Origin: Scolanthus callimorphus
Lineage: Eukaryota > Cnidaria > Anthozoa > Actiniaria > Edwardsiidae
DNA length: 64,000 nucleotides
NCBI GenBank assembly: GCA_033964015.1
Contig: CM066924.1
Coordinates: forward strand, 12,488,625 to 12,552,624
Direction: 5' to 3'
Both the position numbers and the translations under genes were made by a program. The notes beneath the pieces were generated by a model, which was not told where the DNA came from, made no database searches, and worked only from the letters and a program-made list of their open reading frames with translations. The stretch's first letter is position 1; every line of letters begins with the position of its first letter. Shown here piece by piece: positions 45,795 to 57,300 of the stretch.

Positions 45795-46600
45795 TACCAA
45801 TGGACGACTTCTGTGTAACGAATGCGTGCGCTGCATAGAAAGGATCGAACTTTACATTAAAAAGGTGTTTCTAGAGAGCTTTATAGCTGGAATAGTTCAC
45901 TGGCTCAATAAGGAGCCACAAGACAATCAACCAAACAGCTCCACAGGACAATTAACAGAACCAGTGATACCAGATAGTGGCAAAGTGATATTGGCTTAGC
46001 GTATGGGTGAATAAGTGAAGCTTGGAGACTCTGGTCAGGGCTAAACATGAGAAAGGAGCTTTTGTGCAGACCAGGATTAAAGTCTACAGATTTAATTTTA
46101 GTTGTGTTGACAGGCTTCAAATCAAAATGCCAATAACTCGTACAGTTAGTTCTCAATTTTTCCTTTTTATATGTCTTGTAACGCTGAACTGTTTTACAGC
46201 TAGTGCTATCTACTCAGTTGAAAGTTACAGTTACTGACTTAACGCGCAACCATGGACGTGTGGACATTTTTTACTACTTCAGGTTTCACTTGTACTGTCT
46301 ACTTTTGGACGTTGACATCAATAGTTGAGCATCCTTTTCAGTTACTGATAATACCATTTCGTATTTTCTAAGTAGTTTTCAATCAGCTGGGCCAGATGAC
46401 GTGGAATTCATCCGCTATTCTCCCATCATGGCACCTGCATCGTTATCTAACAGATAGTCATGCTTGGCAACAAGCACGAGTGACGGTGAAGATGATATTG
46501 AAGAGGGAAATAGCGCATCTACGCTTACTGAAAATTAAACTACAAGCAGAGACAGTAAAGGGGAAGTGCGATTTCTTCTTCACAATCCCAAAGCGATAAA
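45795..46600. other. no gene recognised
   Basis: Small overlapping open frames on both strands; may contain the decayed 5' part of the MULE remnant that follows. Confidence 0.3.
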
Positions 46601-46629
46601 AAGAAGAACATTCGTTATTCTGCTGGTCG

Positions 46630-47990
46630 CATGTACCTTTATCATAATACGTGGAAAGACGTACCAACAAGAGTTGTTCGTCAGCTTCCAAATGGCATCG
46701 ATGGCGTCTGTAAATATGCGTTGAAGTTTGACATTACCAAGAGAATGGAATCCTCACGGGATGGTCGAAAATGGCAGCGCTATGCTCCCTCGAAGCGTAG
46801 TGGTCACTCTGGGATTCGAAGATTGGCAAACTGTAGTGGATCGTATCGCTCTGAAAATCCCCATTGCGATTTCCTGGAGGAATATGGCTGCCCCAATAGG
46901 CACCATTTCAAAAAAGGAAAGCATTGCTAAATGCGATCATTGTGGAATAGACGGACTGTTCGTTAAGTGCAATGCTCGAAAAATATGGGAATTTGACAAC
47001 AGCCGGCACCTTGTTATAGTGTGCCACGGGAACCATTCATGCCTTCCAACACCAAAGAGGAATCCATCCACTGACATATTGGTAACCGACCTGTTCAAGA
47101 AGAACCCTAAACTAAAGCCAAGTCAGGTGTCTGCAAATTGTGTTGTGGAAGCAATTTGTGATGATAAAAACTGGGAAGAAATAGATTCGATCACTGAAAG
47201 TGTTCTACATGACAACAATAATTTGAAAAAGAAAGCGGATCGCGAAGGAAATCCACATTGACACTCTTTCGATGCAGTGGGAGTACTGAAAAAGAACAGA
47301 TGAGAGGGATTCTCATCTCATCCACAAAATAAACGACCGTCGGTGAAGCTGGCGGTGATGGAGGCAGAGGGTGAAGGCGAAGAACATGTAGCAACATTTT
47401 GACAAGAGTTAGATAAACTGATCAAGGAAGTAAGCAACCTTTAACCCGTACGGCTTTATACTTGAAGAAGCAAGTGGAATATGGAACTCTATTAAGAATC
47501 ACCTTTCTGACGAGGTTCTAAAGAACTCTGTGAGCTGTGAATTTCATTATTTGCAAAGTGTTAATAGGCATTCATGCCACCTTGCAGATGATAATCGTAA
47601 GCGTCGTTACAAAAGATTGGCAAAACAACTTACGGATTCGGCTTCCCCTCCTGCTTATTTTGAAACTGTTAAACCTTCTAGATAATTTTATCCAAGAGCA
47701 AAACGAAGGCAGAGAGTTGTTAAACTGGCTATATTGGTGGAACAACCGTAGAGTCCACTGGGCCAAGACATTCAAGTGTGATATAGTAGCATAGCTGCTG
47801 GAAAAGCAGTGGGAACATTACAAATCGGCGCAAAGACATGTCTTCCAAGCGGTATGCTATGGAAATGGCAAAACAGAAAAAGGAGGCTACTCGTTTGGTA
47901 GAAGAATTGGATATTCTTGATACAGGAAAACATCAAGAACAAGATTCAATCGCAAAGGCATCCCAGGAGTATCAGATAGATCCAACCAGT
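46630..47990 (+). pseudogene. Mutator-like (MULE) transposase remnant, catalytic core missing
   Basis: The N-terminal zinc domain is split by a frameshift near 46928: first RDGRKWQRYAPSKRSG, CENPHC-like CxxxxC and GCPNRHHFKKGKHC, then CDHCG, VKCNARKIWEF and CHGNHSCLP, the FLYWCH/WRKY-like layout of MULE proteins. Further down EFHYLQSVNRHS, RYKRLAKQL and LNWLYWWNNRRVHWA read as the C-terminal helical part, in shifting frames, and RYAMEMAKQKKEATRLVEEL as the tail. The expected DDE core between about 47280 and 47480 is too short to be present. A LINE tail follows in frame at 48013. Confidence 0.65.
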
Positions 47991-48012
47991 AGTTTTGAGC
48001 CGAAATCGAAAT

Positions 48013-48257
48013 CTAATGGGTTTTCATACGAAGACGCACTTGTGCGCTGTGGTCTCCATACTCTCTCGGATCGGCGCCACGCAGCTTGCACTAAGTTTAT
48101 CCAGAGAGTACGGGACACCGGTGTCCTTGCCAACTTGCTACCATCGCGCACAAGTGTGTCTCGCGGAAATAATCTTCGGTCAGGCACTACTAGGGGTGAC
48201 CAAGCTATGGCCTCAACAAAGCGTTTACATATGTTTGTCACATATAGATACAGTTAG
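48013..48257 (+). pseudogene. LINE reverse transcriptase tail fused to the MULE remnant
   Basis: SYEDALVRCGLHTLSDRRHAACTKF ... LLPSRTSVS is the conserved end of a non-LTR reverse transcriptase (the DAL..CGL.TL..RR motif). It is in the same open frame (47838-48257) as the MULE tail, making a chimeric open frame of 139 codons. The catalytic domain is absent, so it is a 5'-truncated LINE. Confidence 0.7.
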
Positions 48258-48259
48258 TA

Positions 48260-49080
48260 TGTGTAATGATACTAATTTATATAATATATTGTTGAATTGA
48301 ATACTGACCACTCTTGTAATTTAGCTGTTAAGCTACGAAAAGGGTAATAAACTGATTATTATAATTAGAACTTAGCTCAAGGCCGCGAACCTTTTCCAAC
48401 AAAAACATGCCCACTGGTGAGGTTTCTTTTTTCTGTTCAGGTTTGTGAACTTCGTTTTTCCGGCTCCAACAAATCTGTTTTTAGTATATACCGGGCTCAA
48501 AAGGCTGTCAAACCTCTCTTGTTTGTGAACCAAGTGTTGTTATTTATAAATGGCGCGCTGGGGCGGCGTGCAACACGCCAAAATCTTCTCCACTCTGATC
48601 TTTTAGGAAAAACGACTTTTGTCTGAATATTTCTGTGTGATTTGTGTGAGAATCTCGTAGGTTTGGACATCTTTGCTGCTTTCGGCTGCGAGAAATTATT
48701 TACTTTTTGGTTTCTGTTTAAGACTAAAATGGCGCCTTGGCGAACTTGATCTTCTCGCTTTAGAAAACGCTTGAATTAGATCTTCCGTCCACTTAATCAT
48801 TTTCGAATAAAGTGTACCCTATAATACGGTTTCCCAAGTATGCAAGAAAATGGCGTGGTTTTGCAGTTCTGTGGCGCAGCCGTTTTTCCGCGATCCTGTG
48901 GTAACAGTTAATGAACTTCACGTATTATATATATGATAATAAATTATATTCACAGAAAAGCCATAAATTTTAATTTATTATGACTAATAGAACCAAAGAA
49001 TGGCTACAGAACAAATGAAGCTTACACCCATACCTTTCAAAGGATCATGCGGATTTATGAATGCATTTAACTCCAAAAAA
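48260..49080. other. no gene recognised
   Basis: LINE 3' region to about 48360, then sequence with a possible exon (48417-48626) lacking a known domain. Confidence 0.3.
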
Positions 49081-49089
49081 ATTTCTGTT

Positions 49090-50125
49090 TCAGAAATCAT
49101 CGATCAACCCAGATATAAACTCAAATTGGTCCAGCACTGAACTATGTGCATTGATCCAATATGTAGCTGTATTTCACACTGCAAGTACAAAGTCTGTGTA
49201 GCCAACACACAAGAAATTGGGTCTTCTGGGAGGAATGTGCCACTGCCATATAAAAGTTCTCTGGTATTGCAAAGAGAAGTGGTAAGAAAGAGCGAAGTAC
49301 CCGCATTTACAAGGATTTTTTTTGCTTTTCATTCACAGGGAATCAGTATTTGAAAGGGACATTTATATTTCTGCAGTTATTACCTTGCTTATGTGTCAAC
49401 TCCCAGAACTAAAAAACCTGAAGATTTTAGTTGAAACTCAACTTCTGTATTAGAAAATGGCAAAATAAATAACCAGGATACAGAAAATGTACGACAACTC
49501 AATAAAAAAATTCCTGGGACGTTTGTTTTATCTAGGAGAGTCGACAGGTCTGGCCTCGTTTATTATTATTAAAGTTACACGTACTTAATGCTTTTTTTTT
49601 TCTTGTATATTTTTTGCCAATTCAGTACGAAGAAAAGTTTAAAACTATCTATGTAGGGAATACGAGACTTCTGAAGATGCTGAAGAGACATATGGCATTG
49701 ATTACTTTGAAGACAGTACGATTGTAATATATTGAATAATTCTTTACCACACCAGAGAAGACAAGGCAATCCATACCATCAAACCAAGTGCTCTCACCTG
49801 TATTTGCGCATTTAAAACAAGGAGCAGAATGACTTGTGTGAGATATCATAATGAAACTATTAAATAACTTCGCAGCAATGTCTCATAGGACGAAAAAGCA
49901 GAGAGTACTCACTCGAGAGTACTTTAGTTCCTTTTTTGGCATCAACAAGAGTTATGTTCCAAAAGACATGGTGGAGGTTTTGGGCAAAGACATGAAAACC
50001 CTTCACCAAGCAGGGAAATAAAATCTGCTGTACTATCTTGATTATGGTCTAGGCAATTCAAGACCAGATGGTTCAACGCCTAGACTGCCTATTGACGAGA
50101 TGCCATTTGGACTTCTCCATTAATA
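49090..50125 (+). pseudogene. decayed gene with SANT/Myb-like domain and an unrecognised exon
   Basis: At 49100-49260 the plus strand reads NWSSTELCALIQYVAVFH, a TAG where Trp is expected, then in another frame WVFWEECATAI, the W...W spacing of a SANT/Myb-like DNA-binding domain. At 49865-50125 a second stretch reads KKQRVLTREYFSSFFG ... MKTLHQAGK, a TAA, then LLYYLDYGLGNSRPDG and PIDEMPFGLLH, clearly protein-like but unknown to me. Whether both belong to one gene is unproven. Confidence 0.45.
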
Positions 50126-50129
50126 TATA

Positions 50130-50455
50130 AATTTAGGCACTGCCTAAAAGCGGAACTCACTTCACCATTTATTGAACTCTAAATATCTCATTAAGATAGT
50201 ATTTACACCTTTTAATACTTGAAAATGTCAGTCTGGGAAAAGGTGACCCTGTAGTGCCTGAACATTTAATAAAACCGTAAAAGAATTCACCATATTTAAA
50301 AACATGTGGTTGAAAAAAAATATTTGACATTTGTTTTTCGTGCTCCTCCCAAAAACTTACCAATTTTTGATATATTTTAAAAGTTCTTACTTCAGTGCAA
50401 GATTGAGGGAAATAAAAAACAAAAGAGCTCAAATATCAGCAATGAAACATCAATA
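50130..50455. other. no feature recognised
   Basis: AT-rich spacer before a microsatellite. Confidence 0.3.
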
Positions 50456-50572
50456 ATGTATTATTATCAGCATCAGCATCAGCATCAACATTATTGTTGT
50501 TATTGTTATTGTTGTTATTGTTGTTATTGTTATTGTTATTATTGTTATTGTTGTTATTGTTATTAGTGTTTT
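50456..50572. repeat. microsatellite (TTGTTA)n with CAGCAT run
   Basis: CAGCATCAGCATCAGCATCA followed by about 80 bases of TTGTTA/TTATTG triplet-based repeats. Confidence 0.95.
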
Positions 50573-50689
50573 GATATTCAGCAACAAGAAATCAATGGCT
50601 GGATCAACATCAAAGGCATGCCATAGGCTAACTCGTGGGTGTTTTCCTTTGTTCCATATGGCATACTTTGTGTCTAAAATTTTGCCATT

Positions 50690-50941
50690 GGGCAATTCCA
50701 GAAAATATATGTACCTGGGGATGGCCAGCATTTGGAAATTCTGAATGGGAGGGGGGTTTTCAAGCTCGGAATTCTGCTTGCATGGGGGTTTTGAAGCTGG
50801 AAGCTAGATTAACCTCTCAGGAATTCTATGTGCATGGGGGTTGGGGAAAGCCATTTTGGAAATTCTGGATGCATGGGGGGAGGGGGGGTCAAAACCTAGT
50901 GCCGCCCGTGGTGGGGGTACATATTTTTTCTGGAATTGCCC
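50690..50941. mobile_element. 252-bp MITE with ATT target duplication
   Basis: GGGCAATTCCAGAAAATATA at the left end and its near-perfect reverse complement at the right end. ATT flanks both sides (50687-50689, 50942-50944). The interior repeats GCATGGGGG and GGAATTCT motifs. Confidence 0.82.
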
Positions 50942-50944
50942 ATT

Positions 50945-51825
50945 TGTATTTTTCTCTCTTGGTCGTATAATGGTTTCCATTCAAAATAAAGAATTATCCA
51001 ACTTCACTATTGCTTGGCTTGGATCTATTGTTCAAACTAGCATATTAATAACATAGTCCCTACACGGTTAGAGCCCCTGATGGAAATCCGCTGAGTCAGT
51101 GGTGTAGCCAGGCCCATAGTGCAGTGACCACCTTGGAGGGGACTCACAGCGATGGGCACAGAAAGAAGTGCGGTAGAGAATGTTGAAAGGTTTCCATTTT
51201 TCTTTGATATTTTTCATCTAAGAACACACATTGAGAATTACAACGTTACTCAAAGTAATGTAGTTTATTCCATCTTATTGCAGTATAATACTGGATTACA
51301 GGAAGAGGTCATGATAAAAATACACACTTAGAGACAAATACAAATAAATATATAACAATATACATTAATTCAATTTCAAATGGTGGCCGTACTTTACGGA
51401 CACAAAGTTCTTGAATCTGTCCGTGTGGCAAAGTTGCGTTTTGGGGACTGATGCCTGCCTGAGACTGTATTGCTTAGAGGCGGCATACATTATTCTCCCT
51501 TTAGTAGTAGTAAAATCTTACATATTCCATGCTTTGCCAAATGGTATACTTCAGTCTAAAATGTACCCTATGTGTTTATCAGGCAAACCCTAGACTTGCT
51601 CAACGTCAACCTCTCATAGGATACAAGCAAGCAAAATTTAAAGGACTTTGAGGAAGTCTAGGCATTAGTCCAACATATAAATGATGTCATTGTGGGCCAT
51701 GCCAGTCCGTATGAGAAAATAGTAATGAGCCAGAAAAATTAAGAACTTTACAAGGTTCTACAAGTGAACAAAACAAATAGATTCAGTGATACTTAATTAT
51801 TGTGTAAGTGACTGTTAAACTGTAT
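50945..51825. other. no gene recognised
   Basis: No domain or repeat seen; ends at a 17-base C run (51826-51842). Confidence 0.35.
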
Positions 51826-51954
51826 CCCCCCCCCCCCCCCCCAATGAGTGTTTCCGAGGAACGGTATTGAGTAGACCGATGAGCGACCGAACCTCCCGGA
51901 GTCGAACTTTGTGACCTTTGAGGAAATATTTTATAAGGACGTTGCAACGTGTTA

Positions 51955-52230
51955 ATTGATCCCAGGCAGGCGGCCTGACCTGGATGTACAATTCCGGAGG
52001 TCGTGGGTTCAAATCCCTCTCGGGGTCAGAGATTTTTTCTCTTTCTCCGCTTACTAGGGCTAACACTCATAAGCACACATTGGACCATTTCATTAGCACG
52101 TTAGCTTTCACACAAGGTTAATTCCTTATCTCCACTCTGTTGAACTTAGTGCTACGCGGCCACAGGCTTGCCTGAACATCTACATATATTCACTTCATTA
52201 CCGCGACCATAACATCTAATATAACCCGAC
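51955..52230 (+). repeat. tRNA-derived SINE, A box deleted
   Basis: Body identical in order to the next copy: GGATGTACAATTCCGGAGG, B box GGGTTCAAATCCC (52004-52016), CTCTTTCTCCGCTTACTAGG, TTAGCTTTCACACAAGG. A deletion of about 22 bases between CTGACCT and GGATGTACA removed the A box. Confidence 0.85.
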
Positions 52231-52239
52231 CTGCTCCCA

Positions 52240-52430
52240 GTCTGACCTGATAGCTCAGCTGGTAGAGCATCGGATGTACAATTCCGGAGGTGTGGGTTCA
52301 TATCCCTCTCGGGGTCAGAGATTTTTTCTCTTTCTCCGCTTACTAGGGCTAACGCTCATAAGCACACATGGGACCATTTCATTAGCACGTTAGCTTTCAC
52401 ACAAGGTTAATTCCTTATCTCCACTCTGTA
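52240..52430 (+). repeat. tRNA-derived SINE, both promoter boxes present
   Basis: A box TAGCTCAGCTGG (52251-52262) and B box GGGTTCATATCCC (52294-52306) at tRNA spacing, then the same body as the copy before it. The two copies sit in tandem. Confidence 0.88.
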
Positions 52431-52600
52431 GATTCTGTGATGTTTGATGAAGGGTGTGCCGCCGCCGTGCACGTAGTTACGCCCACTTTTGCAGTTGTTT
52501 GTGGCCGGGACTCTTGTAAAAGAAAACGGTAAATTTAAAATGAGGAAAGTGCGGGAGAGACAAGCGGTGGGGGAGAGGCAGTGCGGGAGAGACAAGCGCA

Positions 52601-52943
52601 CAACCTCGTTCCCAGGGTCTTCTAGGTTATTTTCAAGATGGCAGGTCACTCGAAAGAGGACCCTGGCAAAGGCTGGCAAAGGCTGGGGCCTTTCCACAGG
52701 GAGACCGCTTTGTCGGATATTGCCGAGTTTCATATCGTGAGGGACTGCGTACGAATCCCTTAATATAACGATAGTCAAAACAAGACCCACTTAGTAAGAA
52801 AGAGCACATCGATTTGTGTAAAATCCGAAAAATTCGTGTTAATCGAATCAATACTGACCAAGATACAACAATTTCAAAACTCAAAAATTTCCGAGTGACC
52901 CGCCATCTTGAAAACTACCCAGAAGACCCTTTCAACGAGGTTG
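52601..52943. mobile_element. 343-bp MITE with 9-bp target duplication
   Basis: The left end CAACCTCGTTCCCAGGGTCT is mirrored at the right end; inverted repeats extend about 50 bases and include CAAGATGGCAGGTCACTCG. ACAAGCGCA flanks both sides exactly (52592-52600 and 52944-52952). A 9-bp duplication suggests a Mutator-like origin. Short open frames over it are by-products. Confidence 0.88.
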
Positions 52944-52959
52944 ACAAGCGCAGAATAAG

Positions 52960-54310
52960 ATGGAAGACCTTGTCCCTTTTAATACTGTCGTGCAAGAAGA
53001 CGATCTTAAGCCACAAAACAACAGTGGGATTGAAATCATTTGCGGGCTCACCCGGAAGGGGTTGGGGGGATGGGTACTTCCAAGACTTTTGTACGGGGTT
53101 GCTCGGCCCAACAGCGCGAGTTTCGATATTTTACTGCCACACCCAAAATGCTGAGAGGTCTGGGAAAGAGATTTGCCTAGACTCTTCTCGAGACTTTTAG
53201 GTTTTTTATTTTTTGACATTCATAACAATATTTAAGTCTTAAGGCGACCACGCCTTGGTAAGCACAATTTTCACTATTCCGCAGGAAAGAAATCGCTGTC
53301 ACTGCTACTACTTTGCTTTATTTTATTTTATTTATTTTTTTATTTTTTGCTGTTCCCATTTCGATTTTATGACTCAAGGGCGCAGGAATTTAGTGCGGAC
53401 CGTGGACACGCGTCAGTTTCTTATTTACCATTAATGTCAATCGAAAAGACACGCGCTAGAATTCTTCAAAGAGAGATATCTTTAGCCCACAGGATTTTCT
53501 AGATCAAGGTAGAGTTTAATGATAGGAACAAATGATATTTATTGTGACAAACACACTGTCCCTTCCACGTGCGAGAATGTTGCGTACATACGTTAATTGA
53601 CTTTGTTTGTTCAATGAGTTGGTTGACTGCAATGAGTTGGTTGATCTCCAGCTAGCTACGGAGAAATCAGAGAAATAGCTAGCTATAATCGTTTGAACAG
53701 TCTTTCTAAACCTCAGAAATTACTCCTTTAGAGTTTGAATATACAAACAAGTTTTTATTGCGACAAACAAGCTGTACAAGAGTAAGCAGTGAGCGTGTGA
53801 AAAACACGCCATCTGGAGGATTTCGTTTACCGAGAAAACTTCTTCGGCAAGAAAGCAAAAGTACAAATACACGATTATTACCCCGTAGTTTATCTCCACG
53901 GCGTTTCTAATAAATGATAAGCTGTAAATCTAGTATATGTCCGGCTTCTTTCTGAAAAAATGTGAGATTTCTCAGGATATTTCTTAGGAGATTGTGTACA
54001 GTTCGCGAGAAAATTGGCTTAATTAGGGTAAATTAAGTGTACTCGTTCTCATCTCAGATATGTTTTCCAAGAATGATTTTTAAACACGAGCTAAATATAT
54101 CCTGAGTACCTGTTATATTCCAAGTTTCAATAAATTCTGAATAATACCGACTGCATTTTTCATTGTTTCAAAATCAAGTGAAATTTTAGATTTTTAAAAT
54201 GTGAAATTTCGGCCTTCTTCGAGTGCTCGCCAAGAACTTAAAATGTTAGCTATAATTAAACATCTGGATGCATTCAAATCTTTGATACCTCGAAAATGAA
54301 ATAATCTCTG
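52960..54310. other. no gene recognised; may contain the BEL/Pao leader
   Basis: T-rich tract at 53310-53345 and a local duplication (AATGAGTTGGTTGA twice near 53615-53645). An LTR for the following Gag was looked for but no second copy is in the window. Confidence 0.35.
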
Positions 54311-54318
54311 GATAAAAT

Positions 54319-55515
54319 ATGAGGGGGGGTCAATCTTTCAACCTTGTGCCACATTTTCACGAAGTCACTCGGTCCTTACAGAGAGTCGCTCTTAAGAAGC
54401 TTGATTATGAGATTCTGGAAACAATCACGGACAAAAGTGGAGAGGAGGAGCTTGGAACAGAGATCGAGGGTGCAGGAAAGATTAAAGAAGAAGTGCGGAC
54501 GGCCATTGCTTGCATGAGAAATCTGCTCGAGCCAACGCCCGTTCCGCAAGCACCAATGAGCCAGCCCTCAACGCCAAGTAATCAGAGCACGACTGGGATA
54601 AGTCACGAAGTACGTGTGCGATTGCCAAAGTTACAATTGAGTCCATTTGGAGGGAGGATAGAGGAATGGGAAGAGTTTTGGGAAAGCTTCCAAAGCAATG
54701 CCCACGGAAATACCAACATTCCACTAGTGGATAAGTTTAGCTATTTAAAGATGGCACTTTTTGGAGCGGCGAAAACAACGATTGCTGGTCTATCGTTAAC
54801 GTCGGCAAACTATGAAGCAGCGGTAGAAGTCCTACAAAAGCGCTACGGAAAGCCAGAGAATTTGAAAAAGGCTCATATAAACGAGATGTTGAAGATACAA
54901 GCGGTACAGAATGATCGTGACGTGACGGGGCTTAGGAGGTTGATTGACGTGCTAGAAGCGAAACATAGAAGTTTACAAGCGCGAGGAGTGGACGCGGGTG
55001 CTTACGAGGGTATTGTGGTGCCGTCTAATTTGGAAAAAATACAAGAGAGTGTTCGTCTCATTATGACGAGAGGGAAACAATCCCAGCAGTGGACAATTGA
55101 GGAGGTGTTGGCGGAGATGAGGGATGAAATTGAGTTGCGTGAGCAGTGCACGTTAAACAAGGAGAAAGGCCGTGACGACAAGATCAACAACAACCATCAT
55201 CGGCAAGTGCTCTGTTGTCAGGGACTAGTAAGACTCTTTTGTGCGTTCTGCACGGGACAGCATGCACATAAGGACTGTATCATAGTTAAAACTAACGAGG
55301 AAAGGAAGGAGCTATTTCGTTAGTATGGGCGATGCTATATTTGCGCCAAAAAAGGCCATATCTCTAGCGATTGTTTTTCTAGTTCAGGTTGCAGTATTTG
55401 CAAGTCAAAGCATCACATTTCGATATGCGATAAGAGGGGGGAAAGAGATAGCGAGGGAGGTAACCATGGTAACGAGTCTAGTGCTGATAACGCATTTAGA
55501 GAGGGCAGTCTAGTC
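54319..55515 (+). pseudogene. BEL/Pao retrotransposon Gag (DUF1759-type), stop in zinc knuckles
   Basis: Contains the Pao-type Gag domain: VRLPKLQLSPFGG, EWEEFWESFQSN, DKFSYLKMALFGAA and VEVLQKRYGKPENL (about residues 95-195). Gag packages the element RNA. Three cysteine/histidine motifs follow: CAFCTGQHAHKDC, CYICAKKGHISSDC and CSICKSKHHISIC. An in-frame TAG at 55321-55323 lies between the first and second, where relatives have a codon one base away (AAG). Protease and reverse transcriptase are missing: after about 55515 the sequence turns into a tandem repeat. Confidence 0.85.
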
Positions 55516-55544
55516 AACACTACTTCCCATATAATGGTTTCATT

Positions 55545-55665
55545 TTATGGAAACTATATGTTTTTCATTTTATGGAAACTATATGTTTTTTTCATTTTAT
55601 GGAAACTATATGTTTTTCATTTTATGGAAACTATATGTTTTTCATTTTATGGAAACTATATATTT
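55545..55665. repeat. tandem repeat, about 24 bases x 5
   Basis: Repeats of TTTTCATTTTATGGAAACTATATG with small length changes, placed where the BEL/Pao element is cut off. Confidence 0.93.
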
Positions 55666-55669
55666 CCCA

Positions 55670-56160
55670 CTCGATGATACAATTGGTACAAAAGCACGGT
55701 TCCATAAATTTCGCATTGGGTAACAAAAAGCTCCGCTTTTGTGAGGCAGTGAATTAATTCACGAAGTGAATTAAGAGGGGAAGTTTCTTTTTGCCCCGCT
55801 GGTTAAAAAGGCATTTTCCCATTGCCTGATATTCTCGGAAACATGGAACTATCAGTGCGTGACTAAATACCCCAGAAACAAATCTAGGGGATTCCCCATT
55901 GACAAGTCTGAACATGTCTAATGTATTCAAAGCCTAGAAATTTCTAGTTGTGTTTATTATGGTAACAAGCATAGCAACACAATAATATCTACATTTGCCG
56001 CTGACAGGTCTAAACTTATCCTATTGTGTTCAAGATTATGAGACGGTCGTATGATCTCAACCAATTAAAAACGTACCCATAACTTATTTTTCTGTATAAA
56101 AATATCAGAATGTTTTTCACGCTATGAGAGCCACTCTCAAAACATACAAGATGCGATTTT
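55670..56160. other. no gene recognised
   Basis: Contains a small palindrome TTAATTCACGAAGTGAATTAA (about 55754-55774). The bases before 56165 may be the leader of the next gene. Confidence 0.35.
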
Positions 56161-56164
56161 AATT

Positions 56165-56479
56165 ATGGAATCGTACATGGGGAATGTGTCAGCATTTACG
56201 TTTGATCTACCACAAGCTATTGAAAACCTCGACAATGTTGACGCAACGAATGAAGAGCGCAATATTTCATCATATATTAAAGCACTTGGAGAGTATAAGA
56301 AGATAATCAATTTTCAAAAAAAAAAATTCATTGATGGGAAAATGAAAGTGGATAATTTGAAGGCTAATTTGAAGCTTCGAAGACGCATTCAACGTCTCGC
56401 TCCTTATCAACCACCACAACAGCCGCAACCATCTGGTGATGATGAACAAACACCTCAATTTAAAGTAATTAAACAATGA
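56165..56479 (+). CDS. small unknown protein beside a viral-type remnant
   Basis: 104 codons, intact. Acidic N-terminal half, Lys-rich middle with a likely helix (KKFIDGKMKVDNLKANLKLR) and a Pro/Gln-rich tail. I do not recognise it. Same strand as, and 208 bases before, the VLTF3-like remnant, so it may be from the same virus- or Polinton-like element. Confidence 0.45.
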   Translation: MESYMGNVSAFTFDLPQAIENLDNVDATNEERNISSYIKALGEYKKIINFQKKKFIDGKMKVDNLKANLKLRRRIQRLAPYQPPQQPQPSGDDEQTPQFKVIKQ

Positions 56480-56687
56480 ACAGTTATGCAGCCTTGAAAT
56501 TTTCGTTTTGGTTACATAAAATAATATCTCATATAATATAGGATGAATTGATTAATTTACTTAAGACATTATCTCAAGCTATCATAGACTCTAAAAAGAA
56601 GATTTTATCGTTTGCGTCGAGACAAGGACTGCTTTTGAAACAAGCGAAAGCTTTTGAAACAAGCGAGATGTCACTATAGTATACAAA

Positions 56688-57300
56688 ATGTATTGTAATT
56701 TAGATATTCACGATGTGTTACAAGAAATGGATCATGTAATATGTCCCTTTTGTGATAAGCAAATACAAAACGTATCAGTAAAACATGAACTGTGTTGTGA
56801 TAAGCAAGCTATTATTAATGATAACGGTGAGTAAGTTTGTCGCTCATGCGGCTAGGTGGATGGATACGAGACTAGATTTTCACGAACACAAATATAGAAT
56901 TAAGCGGAAATCAGTTTACCATAGAAAATATCATCTAGAAAATATATAAACTGATTTTAGTTTAACAAGTCAATCAAAACGAGATTAATCAAAGATTTAA
57001 TAAAGTTGAAACAGCTATGAATAATCTGTTTACTAAAACACGATATATACAAATACAATTCATTATTTATAAGCTTTTACAGATAAAGGGTGATAAACAA
57101 AACATGGTTAAATGTATAAAATATATATCAAAGAAGACCTTAAACTATTATGCAGAAATATGGAACAAAATATGTGATCATCTGAAATGGACATACATCC
57201 CAGATAATGATTTTATAACTAAACATGCGAAGGCAAAGGTTGTTAAAAAGATTAACAAAAAACCTGTGAAAAAATTATTGTATAATCACCATCGTTCCTT
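56688..57300 (+). pseudogene. VLTF3-like late transcription factor remnant (viral or Polinton-like)
   Basis: From ATG 56688 the frame has CPFC, a CC pair and, after an in-frame TAA (56832-56834), CRSCG, a zinc-ribbon layout; a TAG follows (56853-56855). In the next frame come RKSVYHRKYHLENI and, further on (57017-57250), LYKLLQIKG-like and IWNKICDHLKW. This order resembles the poxvirus VLTF3-like family found in giant-virus relatives and in virus-like elements of cnidarians, where it directs late gene transcription. Several stops and frameshifts show that it is dead. The class of the parent element is not settled by this gene alone. Confidence 0.6.

Noticed and set aside
53061..53225. Open frames at 52814-53219 on both strands as a gene
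   Set aside because: They overlap the MITE at 52601-52943 and its flank and show no domain.
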